From Diphasiastrum complanatum (Eukaryota > Streptophyta > Lycopodiopsida > Lycopodiales > Lycopodiaceae), in NCBI GenBank assembly GCA_029204225.1, contig CM055106.1:44647313-44711312 (forward strand): DNA of 64,000 bases. Direction: 5' to 3'. The notes under the pieces are model-generated. The model did no database searches and was not told the DNA's origin. It saw only the letters and a program-made list of their open reading frames with translations. Shown one piece after another: positions 23,877-35,195 of the stretch (position 1 is the first letter of the stretch; each line of letters opens with the position of its first letter). A program made the translations under genes and the position numbers.

Positions 23877-25880
23877 AGGAAACAAATGTCAATCTCAATG
23901 TTTATCTCTGAAAATGTTCGTTACATGTGGGACAAACATACGTATCGAATTGAGTCAAAAAATATTCGTCGAGCCTCCCTTTATATGAACCAATGTGCCC
24001 TTGATTTCTCCTTTGTTAAACAGTTGTATGAATCTGTTTGCATGATAAACGGGCCTGCACCTACTTCTATCAATGTCATAGTGAGGCCTATTTCTTTCAA
24101 AAAAGGAAATGAACCCGACGACAGTCCTAAGAAATTTTTTAAAGATGTACCGTGATTTCAAACGGGTGAATATGGTGGAAGCAACGCAATTGTATTTAGA
24201 GTTATATCCAAAAGAGAAGGACACCAATGAGGGTTGTAGATTGGAGGGCTATGTAAAAAATAGGTTCTTATCTCATTGTTCTTTTGAACCTATTGATGGT
24301 CAGCATTTTTGTTGTGCCTGTAACAAAATAGCGTTGACCATAGTGAGAGCCGATAAACTTCATAGCCAAATATATGATAGGTTGTTTGCATATGTGCATG
24401 TGTATATTTGTATATATAAAAGCATGCCCCTGCAACATATTGGAGTCCAACAGGTTGAATTATGAACCTGAGAGCAAACGTAAGAGAAGCAAACTGGCAG
24501 AAATAATCGAACATGCACAAGAGCTCTGGATCTTGTTGGACAGGCCATGGTACATCAAAGGGGTGAAGTTGGATCAAGAGACGAGTAAAAGAATGGCCAA
24601 ATTTTACTAGAGATTGTCAGACATTCTCGGCAGTTAGCTCGTCGAAATGTTGAAGGGAAGGTTTCCCTTGAAGACTTTGTGTCAAACATTTGAGGAGTAT
24701 ACCATAATCTTGTTGTGTTCGGATGACGCGTTTACTAACTTGTTGGAAGTTATGAAGTGTTATGTGGTCGGGTCTCTTCCATATGATGAGCCAGAGTTTG
24801 CACCTCAATGTCCATTCCACTCACTATCAGATTTTTCATATCACTGCGGTACTTGCTGGACCCAATTTGTAACAAGGTATGCAAAAACCTCTTGGAGAGC
24901 CAATCATATTTTGGCAAAAAAATTAGAGAAAAATACATTGAAGATGGTTTGGCGACAATCGTCGAGGAAATGACAGCCTTGCACATTGTAAAATTTTTTA
25001 TTTCTTTGGACAATGTTCTGCCAGCGGATGTGCAGTATGACAAAGAGGCAATAAAGTGCCTATCCCCATCTATCAACAGAAAGTTTGCTTATGATTGGAT
25101 TAGAGCAGCTGCAAACTAATACACCACCCTCTTTAACGCAATTTGTTGAAAAAATGAAAGAAAATCTAAATCAGAGACAGTGTCATGCGAGGAGCAACGC
25201 TGACACTTCCTGGTGATTTTTTTGCAAAGTGAAGGCCTCCAAGGGAAATGAAGCAATTTGCTATGGGGTTGATGAATCGAACTTCATGGTCGTTCCTTCA
25301 TCTGCTTGGGAGAGTCCGACATTGTACATTTTTGATAATATTGAGTCGATCAGTTCAAGTAACATCACTACATTGGTGCGGCACTACCTGGCCACCCTCA
25401 TGGTAGAACACAAATTGTGTGTTATTGTGCTACTTTTGGAACAAAGTATTAAAGAGGGAGTCAAGGGAAGCTTATAAACAATGCAGGACATAAAACTTTC
25501 AATATTAGTGCATGTGTGCATAGTAAACTCAAATTTTTGAGTCTATGTTTTGGTGACCAAAGGAAAGTGCCTAAAAATTTGTGACCTGTAGTCCGATTGT
25601 AAAAAACAACATTAGAAGGGCATCAACTCCATTGTTGAGTCTTTTTCTGCTTCGATTTGCTTGTTCAGGTTATCTTAGTGTGTGGCGCCGTTATTAAATG
25701 TCATGGATCACAAACTTATATGCGTCGACACTCCAGAAAACATCGGGTGGACTAAGTCTTATCTAGATGTTATAAGATCTTTGCAGTCGAATTCTAAAAG
25801 CCAGTCTTTTGAAGAACCGCAGTCGAGGGATGTGGGTTCTCACGATGTAGAATTAGATTCAGATTCAGATGATACTTAGG
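23873..25880 (+). pseudogene. Unrecognised interrupted plus-strand reading region
   Basis: Successive plus-strand frames (about 23,870-24,155, 24,109-24,465, 24,490-24,610, 24,647-24,973, 24,808-25,119, 25,229-25,477, 25,682-25,879) have coding-like composition and end in an acidic tail (DSDSDDT, stop at 25,877-25,879). A CxxC pair (CCAC) occurs near 24,312. Either introns or frame breaks separate the pieces; I cannot decide which. No transposase, polymerase or host family is recognised. The following 0.5 kb is noncoding, and CACTA transposase sequence begins at 26.4 kb on the same strand, so it could be the N-terminal part or a second protein of that transposon. Confidence 0.4.
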
Positions 25881-25981
25881 GCAATGCATAGATGCATATA
25901 TCTTATAATACATTGTAAATGCCCTAGGCGGTAGGGGGTTTTACCGCCATTTTCCATAATATGATAGACAAACTCATATTG

Positions 25982-26115
25982 AAAATAAGTTGTTATGGAT
26001 GTTTGTTGAATGTCTCATAAGATGTTTAAATATTTTCATTTGAATGTGAGATTCAAAATTAGTTGTGATAGATGTTTATTGAATATCACATAAGATGTTT
26101 GAATATATTCAGATG
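25982..26115. repeat. Diverged 73-bp tandem duplication
   Basis: AAAATAAGTTGTTATGG at 25,982 and AAAATTAGTTGTGATAG at 26,055 begin two copies. Both continue with GATGTTTRTTGAAT and CATAAGATGTTT. Confidence 0.85.
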
Positions 26116-26408
26116 CTAGTCATCATGTTGTTGCAGTATACTGAAAGTATTGTCAATTTAAACGATGCTTTTATTGTTAGATGATACCAATTTAGATGGA
26201 TGAATCAATTTATCAATTATATCAAAAATATGTTTAATTTGGTGCGAGTCCATTTCTGAAAATGGACTTTGGGAAAGTCCAAAATTTATTGAGACAGTGC
26301 TGATACCATTTACACATTAGCATCCATTGTTAGGTACTCACATTTCTTTCACTCAAGTTCTATGCTATTGCATATTTATTTTACATACGAGTTCGATAAA
26401 GTCATATG

Positions 26409-27391
26409 ATGATCATATGCTACAAATACGATGAAGATGGATGTGTAACAAGGAGATTTGTGAGATAGATGTGGAAAAAAAACATGAAGATATAGTGGAG
26501 GCTGTGTGTATGTTTGAGAGAGATTTTCCAACCTCCATCTTGGACATACAAGTGCATCTGTTTGTGCACTTGGTCCAAGAAATTGGTATTGTTGGTCCTG
26601 TGCACTCAAGGTACAAAATATATGATTTTGGTTCTTGTGGCTTCAAAAAGGCAAGACCAGAGGGAAGCAAATGGACAAGGCATATCTGACATGGAATGGG
26701 ACTTTGCAAGAGGATGTGATTGGAAGGTTTGTTATTGTTTTTTTTATTTATTATAGATTACAATGTACTTGTATAATGATTGATCATTGTCTTAATTACA
26801 ATTAATATGTGGCAGTATGGAAAGTATAGTGCAATGTGGGCATATGGTCGTCATCATCGCGAACGAGTTGATATGAAATGACGAACTTATGATTGTGGTG
26901 TGATGGCATCTTTTAATCATGAAGTTGGAGTAGTGCACGAGACCAAAGTCCAATCTTTGAAGAGCTTGACTATGTAGGAACTATTCAAAATATATATGAA
27001 GTGTGTTTTGGTGAAAATGGAAAATATTTTTTTCTACTATCAATTCAACCAAGACATTAAGCATGGATTACTCAAACACATTGGTGGTGCCTCGCCATTG
27101 TGAACAAGTGTGTCACATGAGTTTGACATTCATTTTTTCTTAATCATAATTAGTAATATACACTATTCATTAGAATTAACTATTGTGGACCTTAATCCCA
27201 TGTTGGAACAAATTTTTTAGCTTAACATTGTTAAATGTGTAGGTATTTTTTCAACTGGATCGACTAAACAACAAGTGGTGGTATATTGTTCAAGTTAAGC
27301 CAGGCACAAGACATGTATTTGAAAATGCATACATTGAGAATGAAATGGACTTGAATATTGACAACACAAACATGGTTGATGAGGATATATA
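26409..27391 (+). pseudogene. CACTA (En/Spm) TNP2-type transposase, C-terminal remnant
   Basis: The frame at 26,441-26,689 matches the DUF4218 region that follows the catalytic part in plant CACTA transposases. It contains CMFERDFPTSILDIQVHL and VHLVQEIGIVGPVHSRY, equivalent to the family pattern LE..FPPSFFD.M.HL..HL..E...GGPV..R. Further right, a DUF4216-like part is visible: YVGTIQNIYEVCFG near 26,970, then QLDRLNNKWWYIVQVKPG at about 27,254-27,307 after a likely AG acceptor near 27,241, ending at 27,391. Stops and frame changes interrupt it, so it is not functional as seen. The catalytic N-terminal part and the CACTA terminal repeats were not found. An (AT)24 run follows. Confidence 0.65.
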
Positions 27392-27540
27392 AATATCTCC
27401 AAGTTCTTTAAATATTATAAAAAATACTATAAATGAATCGATGATTCTAACACAAACAACAATATTGAGAGAGGGGGGGTCTGATTACTATAGTGATGAT
27501 GAAAATCATCTAAGCAAAGATGAGTTGCAAAATGTATTGG

Positions 27541-27543
<3 letters not shown>

Positions 27544-27591
<48 letters not shown>
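27544..27591. repeat. (AT)24 microsatellite
   Basis: Uninterrupted AT run separating the CACTA remnant from the copia array. Confidence 0.97.
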
Positions 27592-27594
<3 letters not shown>

Positions 27595-27697
27595 AATCAT
27601 TTTTGTGATAAAATGATAGTTTGCGTAATTATTGCATCTTTATAATACATTATGAAATAAATTTTTTTGGGAAGTCAATATTCAGAACGTCTAACGA

Positions 27698-28257
27698 TCT
27701 GATACCACTGATGAAGGTAGGGGTTGTTTTAAGCTCGGATGTGAGTTCGATTCTGTCTGCTAGTCTATTGACAACTACAACAGATCTACAATCCTCTAAA
27801 GCATGGACAGGCACTGCTGACCTATGTTGTTATTTGTTTTAGCATTCAACAAGATGAAACTAGTGTGCGGAAGGAATAGTAAACAACTGATAACAAACAT
27901 ATATCAATTTGACAATGAAGCATTCAATAACATTCTAGATAAGAAAATCATCTACATAACATCTACTGCATTATCAGTGAATTTCTTGAGCGTTGTTGTG
28001 ACAAACCTACATAGTGCGTCGGTGTGATAGGCACTATCTCTCTCACGAACTGTATATAATCGTCTCGCTTACTAGCGGACTTCTAGACATCAGCTAGCAA
28101 CACTATGCTTAGTTCACATTGACATTCAACCAAATTGATGTTCGACATCTATGTGATGTTCAACCTGTTCCCTCATTCTCAATCTGTTTATGGATGGAGA
28201 TAACACGTTTAATCTTATCAGGGGTTACAAGAACGGCTGGTTAAGCACGTTCTAACA
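27698..28257 (-). mobile_element. Copia LTR (left LTR of tandem array) with primer-site-like edge
   Basis: LTR at 27,709-28,257 (549 bp), TGATGAAGG... to ...TTCTAACA on the plus strand, i.e. starting TGTTAGAACGTGC on the element strand. It is bordered at 27,698-27,708 by the reverse complement of TGGTATCAGA. It shares blocks with the LTR at 29,235-29,883 (CAGGCACTGCTGA, GCATTCAACA, CTTACTAGCGGAC / CTTTACTAGCGGAC) and with the plus-strand LTR at 49,691-49,910. Old, diverged copy. Confidence 0.7.
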
Positions 28258-29159
28258 GTACCCAAGTGGTCCGTGGAGGAGTGACGTCCTCCTTGTACTT
28301 TTTTGATCTCCTTTGTACTTTGAAGAGTGAAGAGTCGTCGCCTTTCGGTCTTCGTGTCTTCTTTGTCTTTTGTCCTTGCCATTAAGCTTCTTTGGATCCA
28401 CGAACTTCTTCGTGTTCGGGTATCCTCCATTCAACGAACATTTGACCGTCGTCTTCAGGTCATCAATACTCGAAGCTTTGGTCTTCACGTCCGGGAAGCT
28501 CCCTTGAATTTCTGCGGACTTGAACTCTAAAGTGAACAAAGCTTTGTGTTCAGCTCCCTCTCAAAGAGTGGTAGCTTTATGACTCCTAGACTCTTCCTCT
28601 TCCTCTCGAACAATTCTTTGTCTAAGGCCTTGGTGAAGATGTCTGCCACCATTTGCTTCGTTCCAATGAAACTGGTCTTCAACTCATTTCTGGTGACCAG
28701 GTCCCCTATCAAATGGTACTTGATTGCATTGTGTTTCGTTCTTGAGTGAAACACGAGATCCTTCATCAAGTGTATTGCAAAAGTGTTGTCCATCTGTAAA
28801 ATCAGAGGCTCTCTAGTGTTCTCACCTAGTCCGTCAAGGACCTATTTGAGCCATATATTTCTGTTGGCCATCTTTGCAGTTGCAACGTATTTCACTTCAT
28901 AGGACGACTAAGCTATGATGGTCTGCTTCTTGTTGACTCAGAATTGATGCGTCTGCTGCAATGGTGAATTTTTTGGTTCTTGAGCCTTGAGCACATAACC
29001 CATTAGGGCTATATTCATCTCTAATCTTGCAGGAGGTTTTCGATTTTCACTTGATCTTCTAAGCTCTCCCTGCTCATTTGATTCAGGAGTATCTCCCTTA
29101 TTAGCATCACTTGTTACTGACAAGTACCGCTTAGGCACTCTCCTAGGAATCTGAAGAGT
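28258..29159 (-). mobile_element. Shortened copia interior: linker and RNase H end
   Basis: From the 5' side on the minus strand: a short segment typical of the copia integrase-RT linker (RRSSENRKPPARL), an RNase H part, and the RNase H C-terminal part (MDNTFAIHLMKDLVFHSRTKH, ADIFTKALDKELF, 28,793-28,527). A Lys/Arg/Asp-rich tail precedes the LTR. Gag, protease and most of RT are not present. It lies between two LTRs of the same family, sharing the right one with the next element. Broken. Confidence 0.8.
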
Positions 29160-29234
29160 GTGATATGTTCTGATACCACTGAAGAGTGTGATATGCTCTG
29201 ATACCACTGAAGAGTGTGATATGCTCTGATACCA
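29160..29234 (-). repeat. Triplicated primer-binding-site-like 28-mer
   Basis: Three tandem copies of a 28-bp unit TGYTCTGATACCACTGAAGAGTGTGATA (in two parts: TGYTCTGATACCACT and GAAGAGTGTGATA). Each contains the reverse complement of TGGTATCAGAGC, next to the LTR edge at 29,235. Normal elements carry one primer-binding site. Confidence 0.85.
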
Positions 29235-29883
29235 CTGAAGATGAGAATGAATCAAGATCGCAGTCGCGAAGCTTTCGTGAAGGAACCATGACTCTCTTGT
29301 CCTCGGATGGAGTTCAGATGCGATTGTTGGACATTGCCAGCTGAATCACTCCTATAGTCCTCCAGAGTGTAGTCAGGCACTGCTGATCTACGTTTATAAA
29401 ATTAATACAGCATTCAACACAGTTTCAACCAAGGTGTGGAATTCAAATGAACAAGAAAACTTAGACACACGAATAAACAGTAGACGCATTTGCATTCGAG
29501 ATCAGACACGACAATAAAATCATCTATATTGATCTTTCTTTTATTTCTTCAAGCACTGCATGCAAATCCATGCAATGCGTTGGCGTGGGAGAAACACACT
29601 TCTATCACGAGCAATCATCTCGCTTTACTAGCGGACAGTTGGATCTACAGATCCTAGACAGAATTGTCTTTGCACGCAGGCGGACATGTATTCTGAATTT
29701 TGTCTTGATTGCTTACTTGCATCAGACTACTACATTACACTGTATGTGTACTCTGTTGATCTATATGTCAAGTATCATCCAGTAAGTATAGTCGCTCTAT
29801 GTAAATCTAAGATTAGAGTGATTAAGCATCTACAACTAATCAGAGAAATACAAGAGCCACGACCTAAAATGTCTCTGTTGACA
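29235..29883 (-). mobile_element. Copia LTR shared by two internal regions (middle of array)
   Basis: TG...CA boundaries fit 29,235 (TGAAGATGAG) and about 29,883 (GTTGACA). It is homologous to the LTR at 27,709-28,257. On the element strand it follows one interior (31,838-29,884) and precedes primer sites and a second interior, so it serves as 3' LTR of one and 5' LTR of the other. The right boundary is approximate. Confidence 0.65.
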
Positions 29884-31838
29884 TCATGCCATCAGATCAG
29901 ATATCTGTACTTCTGGGTACTTGTGTGATCTTGCTAGTACTCATTGGAGCGTGGAGGGCAGGAGAAGGTTTTGTTTCCGTCGTTGGTTTCGTTTTGGTTG
30001 TTTGCCTTCTCTCGTATTGGACCGCAAAAGATTCTCGTTCGTGAACCTTTCGTGTTCGCAAACCGTTCGTCTTCGTCTGCTTTGACTTTCGAGTTCGTGA
30101 ACCGTTCATCTTCGTTTCTTTTGACTTTTGTGGTCGCAAAACTTTTTGTGCTTCATGTCTCCTAACTTTCGTGTTTGCGAATATCTTCGTCAGGCTGAGG
30201 GTTGAAAGCTAGCAAGGCTTTGTAGTTAGAAATATTTTGTTTCTTTAGTTCCATCTTAAGGAATGATAGATTTACAATCCCGAGACTGCTCCTTTGTCTC
30301 TTAAAGAGTCCTTTGTCCAAGGCTTTAGTGAAGATGTCAGCAACCATGTCTATCATTCCAATGAAGGTGGTCTGCAGCATCTTCTTTTCAATTAGATCCT
30401 TGATCAAGTGGTACTTGATCACAATGTGCTTCATTTTGGAATGAAACACGAGATCTTTCATCAGGTGTATTGTAGAGGTGTTGTCCATCTACAAGACCAG
30501 GGGCTCGTTCCTTGTTTCGTCCAATTCGTCTAGGAACTACCGTAGCGAGATTATTTCGTTGGCCATCTTTGCTGCTGCAACATATTCTACTTCGCAAGAC
30601 GACTGGGCTACAACGGTCTGGTTCTTGCTGACCCAGAGAACTGCTGCTCCTGATGCAATGGTGCATCCTCCTGAGATGCTTTTACAATTGTCCTTGAGAG
30701 ATGCCCAGCTAGCATCGTTGTAGAAAAATATCCTGAAACCTGTATCACGACAATAGCACAAGCCATAATCCCTCGTTAATTGAAGATATTGCAAAATGCG
30801 TTTTGCAATCTTCCAATGTGTCGAGCCTGGATTCGTACCGAATTGACTCATCCTGAACACTGCATAAGCAATATCAGGATGTGTATTGTCTGCAAGGTAC
30901 ATCAGTGATCCTATCAGCTTCCTGTAAGGTGTGAGCTGCATTTGTTCTCTCTCTTCCTCAGTCCTTGGACAATCATCGCTTGTCAGCACCGTCCCTGCGA
31001 GCATTGGAGTGTTCGCTCCTTTGCAGTTCAGCATCCCAAAGTCTTCTAGGATCTTCTGGGTGTATCTAGACTGGTGAAGGTATAACTTACCTCCCTCGTA
31101 GTCCCTTTCAATTTGTAGCCTAGGTAACACCTGGCTTCTCCCAGATCCACTATCTCGAAATGCTTTGAGATGTCTCCCTTTACTTCAGCCTGCAAAGTAT
31201 CAGAGTGTCATCCACATATACAGCCACTATGATGATTTGCCCATCTATAACTCTGACATATACATTAGAATCAGCCAACAGAGGCTTGAATTCTAATGAT
31301 TTCAGAACTTGATCTTTTTTCTTGTACCATTGTCGGGCTGATTGTTTTAGACCGTAGATACTTCTATGCATTTTGCATGCATAGTCAGGAAGTGAATTCG
31401 AGACGTATCCTGGGAGTTGATCCATGTAGAATTCGAGACGTATCCTGGGAGTTGATCCTGCTGCATATGCAAATAACAGACGTAGGGACGAATGTTTCAC
31501 GACAGGAGAGAAGGTTTCAGAGTAGTCAATACCATATCTCTGAGAGAAACCTTTCGCTACCAGTCTTGCCTTGTATTTCATGATGTTCCATAGTGATAAT
31601 CGTAGTAAGAGTTAAGTCTGAGTGTGTCGATATGATCATCACCCAGTTCTCATATGTAGAGGCCAAGCTTGAAAGCAATGTCATAATTGTGTCTTGATCG
31701 TCTATGATTGATCCGACAACGACCATCTGTTCCAAGAGATTCTTAAACTGGTTAATGTGATTCTAAAGAGAATCACCAACATACATCTTGAATGTGAAGA
31801 ATTTCCTTCATAGGTGTAACTTGGTAGTTACATCCTGT
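29884..31838 (-). mobile_element. Copia interior: gag part, RT and RNase H
   Basis: Minus strand: a copia gag (UBN2-type) segment with ASTYENWVMIISTH near 31,735-31,600. RT follows (KARLVAKGFSQRYGIDYSE, FSPVVKHSSLRLLF, YVDDTLI), then RNase H (31,130-30,537: DIAYAVFRMSQFGTN, WVSKNQTVVAQSS, and 30,488-30,162: ADIFTKALDKGLF). Protease and integrase were not recognised. Before the LTR there is a run of GAACxCGAA-type repeats (30,000-30,130) that recurs in related elements here. Broken, with several interruptions. The 5' end abuts another copia LTR at 31,841. Confidence 0.85.
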
Positions 31839-31840
31839 GA

Positions 31841-32520
31841 AAGATTCAACTAGTTTCACATTTTTGCTATATTTTCATATTTGGCATATTGAGGCCAAAA
31901 CTTGTTTTAGACTTAGAGATTGACTTTTTAAAGTTCATTAGTCTAAATTTCATTTGAACAAACACTTTTTGAAAGTGCGGGAAAGTTTTCAATGCGAGTT
32001 TGAGTAGATTCAAATTTGAATAGTTGTGTACATTGAATCTAGACCCAAAATTAGTAAGATTAGCATTTTGGTGGGAAAGCCAAGTGGCCAAATAGCATTT
32101 GGACCTGCTATAAAAGGATGTAACTCGTGGAGAGAGTATTCTTCTCTCTTCTCTATCTCATTTCAAATCAAGTTTTTTGCTTTTGTAGATTGGATCTTTT
32201 GTAGATCAAAACACTATATAGGTCAATATACTTGATCAATTTCAATTTTTGAATTCACATACTAGATTTGGCCGATTTTTGAATCATTGGATCAGCCTAA
32301 GTAGTGGCTTATAGATTGCATATCGAATTTTCAGCATTTGCATGTAGATTTGGAATAGTCAATAATTTGTGATTTTTTCAAAACCCTAATTTTGATTGGA
32401 TCTCTAGATAGTGAGGTTGCTGGACTTCATTTGAGTGTGTTTCAATCTTAGGAAGTGGCAAAAGTCATTATATTGAGGATAGATCATAGGTTAATCAAGA
32501 TTTTATGATTCTATGTGTTG
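31841..32520 (+). mobile_element. Copia LTR, solo or truncated (plus strand)
   Basis: Starts TGTGAAAGATTCAACTAG at about 31,839, identical over this stretch to the LTR of the copia copy at 51.0 kb (minus strand), and continues similarly (TTTGCTATATTT, CATATTTGGC). A promoter-like CTATAAAAGG lies at about 32,109. No primer-binding site or gag follows, so it is a solo LTR or fragment. The right boundary is uncertain. It interrupts the copia gag to its left. Confidence 0.6.
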
Positions 32521-33360
32521 CCATTTATGCACGGGAGGAATTAGGCACCCCTATTAATGACTTCTCCAGGCTCCAGGTCCTCCAGAAGAATGCAACTAAC
32601 ATTTCCTTTCTGACGTGTAGTGGGCCTGGCCTCTGGTCCCACGCCCTGCCTGTGGGGTCTCAGCTTTCCACCTTACAATCTGACTATAGCCCCCCTTGTC
32701 AGTACAAATGGCCCTGGGCTCAGTTATCGGATGAATGGGGAATCCCGACGCGGGGGTCAGATGATGGCAATGAACATGTGGTCTTTGAACTACTCCTAGT
32801 CGGTCACTAATATTCCACGTCATTTGTTTACCGGCTATAGCAGGGCGTAAAGCCCATGTGAGCTTGGCCTTTAAGCACATGGAGTATTAGTGACCCATAT
32901 AATAGACCCACTAATACCTACAACATAGACCATATAAAAGTGAGCGAGGTTCTAGCCCCCTTTGGAAAGCAAGATGCATAAACAAGTGAGTCATTATAGG
33001 CACATGGCTTTGCGTCCATTTTATGGTCATGGTCCATGGATATGGGCAAGCTGCCAACTCCTTGTTCACACAAATATGCTTTGTGGGTCTTCCCTTCAAC
33101 CTTGTGATGGACCCTATTAGTCTTGACCAGTGACATGTCACACAATCGAGAATAAAAGATGCCTTCATTCATTTTTCTCTCTCAAGGATGCCTTTATTTA
33201 ATAGGAACATAAGCATGCACTCATGTAATCAACTATCAAGTGTAATATTGCATGGACCAATGCATGACAACCATGTAAGCAAGACACTCTCCCTTGTTCT
33301 TAGATGAGCTTATTCCCCGATTCCACTTTTACTGAGGGTAGAGCCCCTTGAAGGCCCCTC
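32521..33360. other. No recognised gene
   Basis: Overlapping frames of 84-101 codons at 32,505-33,172 have no recognisable motif and lie on both strands. The sequence is less AT-rich than its surroundings, which may mark an unidentified repeat. Confidence 0.4.
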
Positions 33361-33399
33361 ATGAACCTTTTTTTTATTTTTTCTCTCGAAGCAGATTAA

Positions 33400-33720
33400 C
33401 CATAAATCAAAGACTTTTTACAAAAGTACCTTGAACAAAATAAAACTCAAAGAAGCAAAAGTTTATTAGCTTCCTTGAAAAGAAGAAGGGGGAAGATGAT
33501 AAAATCTTGATTCTCAAATTTCCTATTGTTTCTTGCTAACCAAATGTTCCAAGGAGTTATAATCCTAACGCATTGCCAGAAATTATTGATCTTCACATCA
33601 TCAAAAGTAATATCGTTTAGCAGCACATATGTAATATTGGACCATTCTCAAGCATATCTCAAATCCTATTGGACCATTGATGCTTCCATCTCTAAATTCT
33701 ACTGGTCCTCTTGAACTTTG
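33400..33720 (-). mobile_element. LINE (L1-type) ORF2 3' tail remnant
   Basis: The minus strand near 33,600-33,490 reads TPWNIWLARNNRKFEN followed by a Phe/Leu-rich segment. This is the W.IW..RN...F pattern of the zf-RVT region at the C-terminal end of plant L1-type LINE ORF2 (also found in host pseudo-copies). No RT or endonuclease remains and the tail is degenerate. Confidence 0.4.
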
Positions 33721-33943
33721 ACTTGTCACACATCAAACTAAATCAAAACACTTGTCAACGACCTATTGATCTCAAGTTTCACCTCTTCTACTACTTTGGC
33801 TCAATAGAGACATTACATGTGGATTTGATCAATTTGTCATCTATGTCAATTTTGACCCTATCACAACTCTACACAAAGATGCTTGACCATAAAAGTTTAT
33901 GACACCCCTAAAGTCAATACTATAAACTATTTCTAACTATCTT

Positions 33944-33972
33944 ACACATGTGGGAACATTCTCCACATGTGT
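33944..33972. repeat. Perfect 10-bp inverted repeat
   Basis: ACACATGTGG (33,944-33,953) and CCACATGTGT (33,963-33,972) with a 9-nt loop. No other transposon hallmark. It lies in otherwise unassigned sequence (33,720-34,140). Confidence 0.6.
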
Positions 33973-34139
33973 GAAATGTACACACAAACATAAAACATAA
34001 AGTTTCCAAGCTAAATTTTTGTCAATTTTGCAGATAGAAAACGACCAATTTCACCGCTTATCAGCAATCAATGACAAGGAACCGGATGGATGCCAGCAGA
34101 TACCAGCCAACTGGCAATCGTAATCGATGACCTAATTTC

Positions 34140-35195
34140 TTAGTATATATAGTTGTTCATATTCATACAGTTTTAAAAAAAGTTATGAAGAAGCATTTGA
34201 ATAGTTAGTTCTCTCTCTCTCAAGCCTGCAAGCTTGAACACTCTGGAGCATTCTAGCTCACTTCTTAGAGTTGTTTTAGAGATTGCTATTGCGCTACTAT
34301 TTATCAGCATTATACTTAATTGAAACTTTCATTTTAGCCACTCAGAGATAGCATAGAGTACATGGCTTCGATCCGCAACGTATTGTACTCATTTACTTCT
34401 AATTCATTTTCATATTAAATTACTACCAATTTTTATGGTGTTCAGTTTCGTCTCAGAATTTATTCATTTTTGTAGTTCTTCGCGACAAATTATTTGTCTG
34501 ATAATTCAATGCATTATTGTTTGGCTACATAATCACTATAGTACTGATGATTTCAAAGTTAGTTACTATAAGCTCAAATGTGATTTCAATCACTATTGTT
34601 TTGTTTGAAATTGATAGGCATAGTCATGCATAGAGAAAGAGGAAGATAGTTTATTCCGCCATGCACAAAAAGTTTTCTTTCTAGACACTCGAATTATTTT
34701 CATTCATTTCTTTTCGAGTTCAACCTATCTTATGCACACCTCTTTCCGACATGGTATCAGAGCAAAATCTCTAATACTTGATATCTTTCGCGATATCAAA
34801 CTCTTCAGTTCTTTCCAACCTTTCAGTATCAGAGAATTGATTTCCTATTGTTGGGATTACTACAGCTTAGCATCATCGATACAATCGACAAACTAAGTTC
34901 CAGATGGATTTTCAAAGTAAAGTCGGTCTCATCGCAGACAAGCTGAATGGATCCAATTATAATTTGTGAAAATTTAAGATGAAGACCTTGCTAATCGCTA
35001 GCGAATTATGAGATGTTGTTATAGGTATAGAAGTAAAACCTGAAGACGACTACTCAAAGTGGAAATTGAAGGATGGTAAAGCTTTCGCGCTTATTATCCT
35101 CAATATATCAAATACACAGATTGGACACATAGCTGAAGCTAAACTGTCAAAAGGCATTTGGGACATTCTGAACTCACTATATGACGTGAGGGACT
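34140..35195 (+). mobile_element. Copia 5' end: LTR end, primer-binding site, start of gag
   Basis: TGGTATCAGAGC (34,752-34,763) follows an LTR ending in CGACA at 34,751. The LTR start was not found but lies at or before about 34,140. Gag begins at ATG 34,902 with the copia opening pattern (LNGSNYN, then KMKTLLIA, SKGIWDILNSLYDV). It stops being copia-like at about 35,195, where an oppositely oriented copia fossil starts. Broken in a few places. Confidence 0.75.

Noticed and set aside
32505-33172. Overlapping ~100-codon frames as a gene
   Set aside because: Frames on both strands, no motif, no splice framework; left as unassigned.
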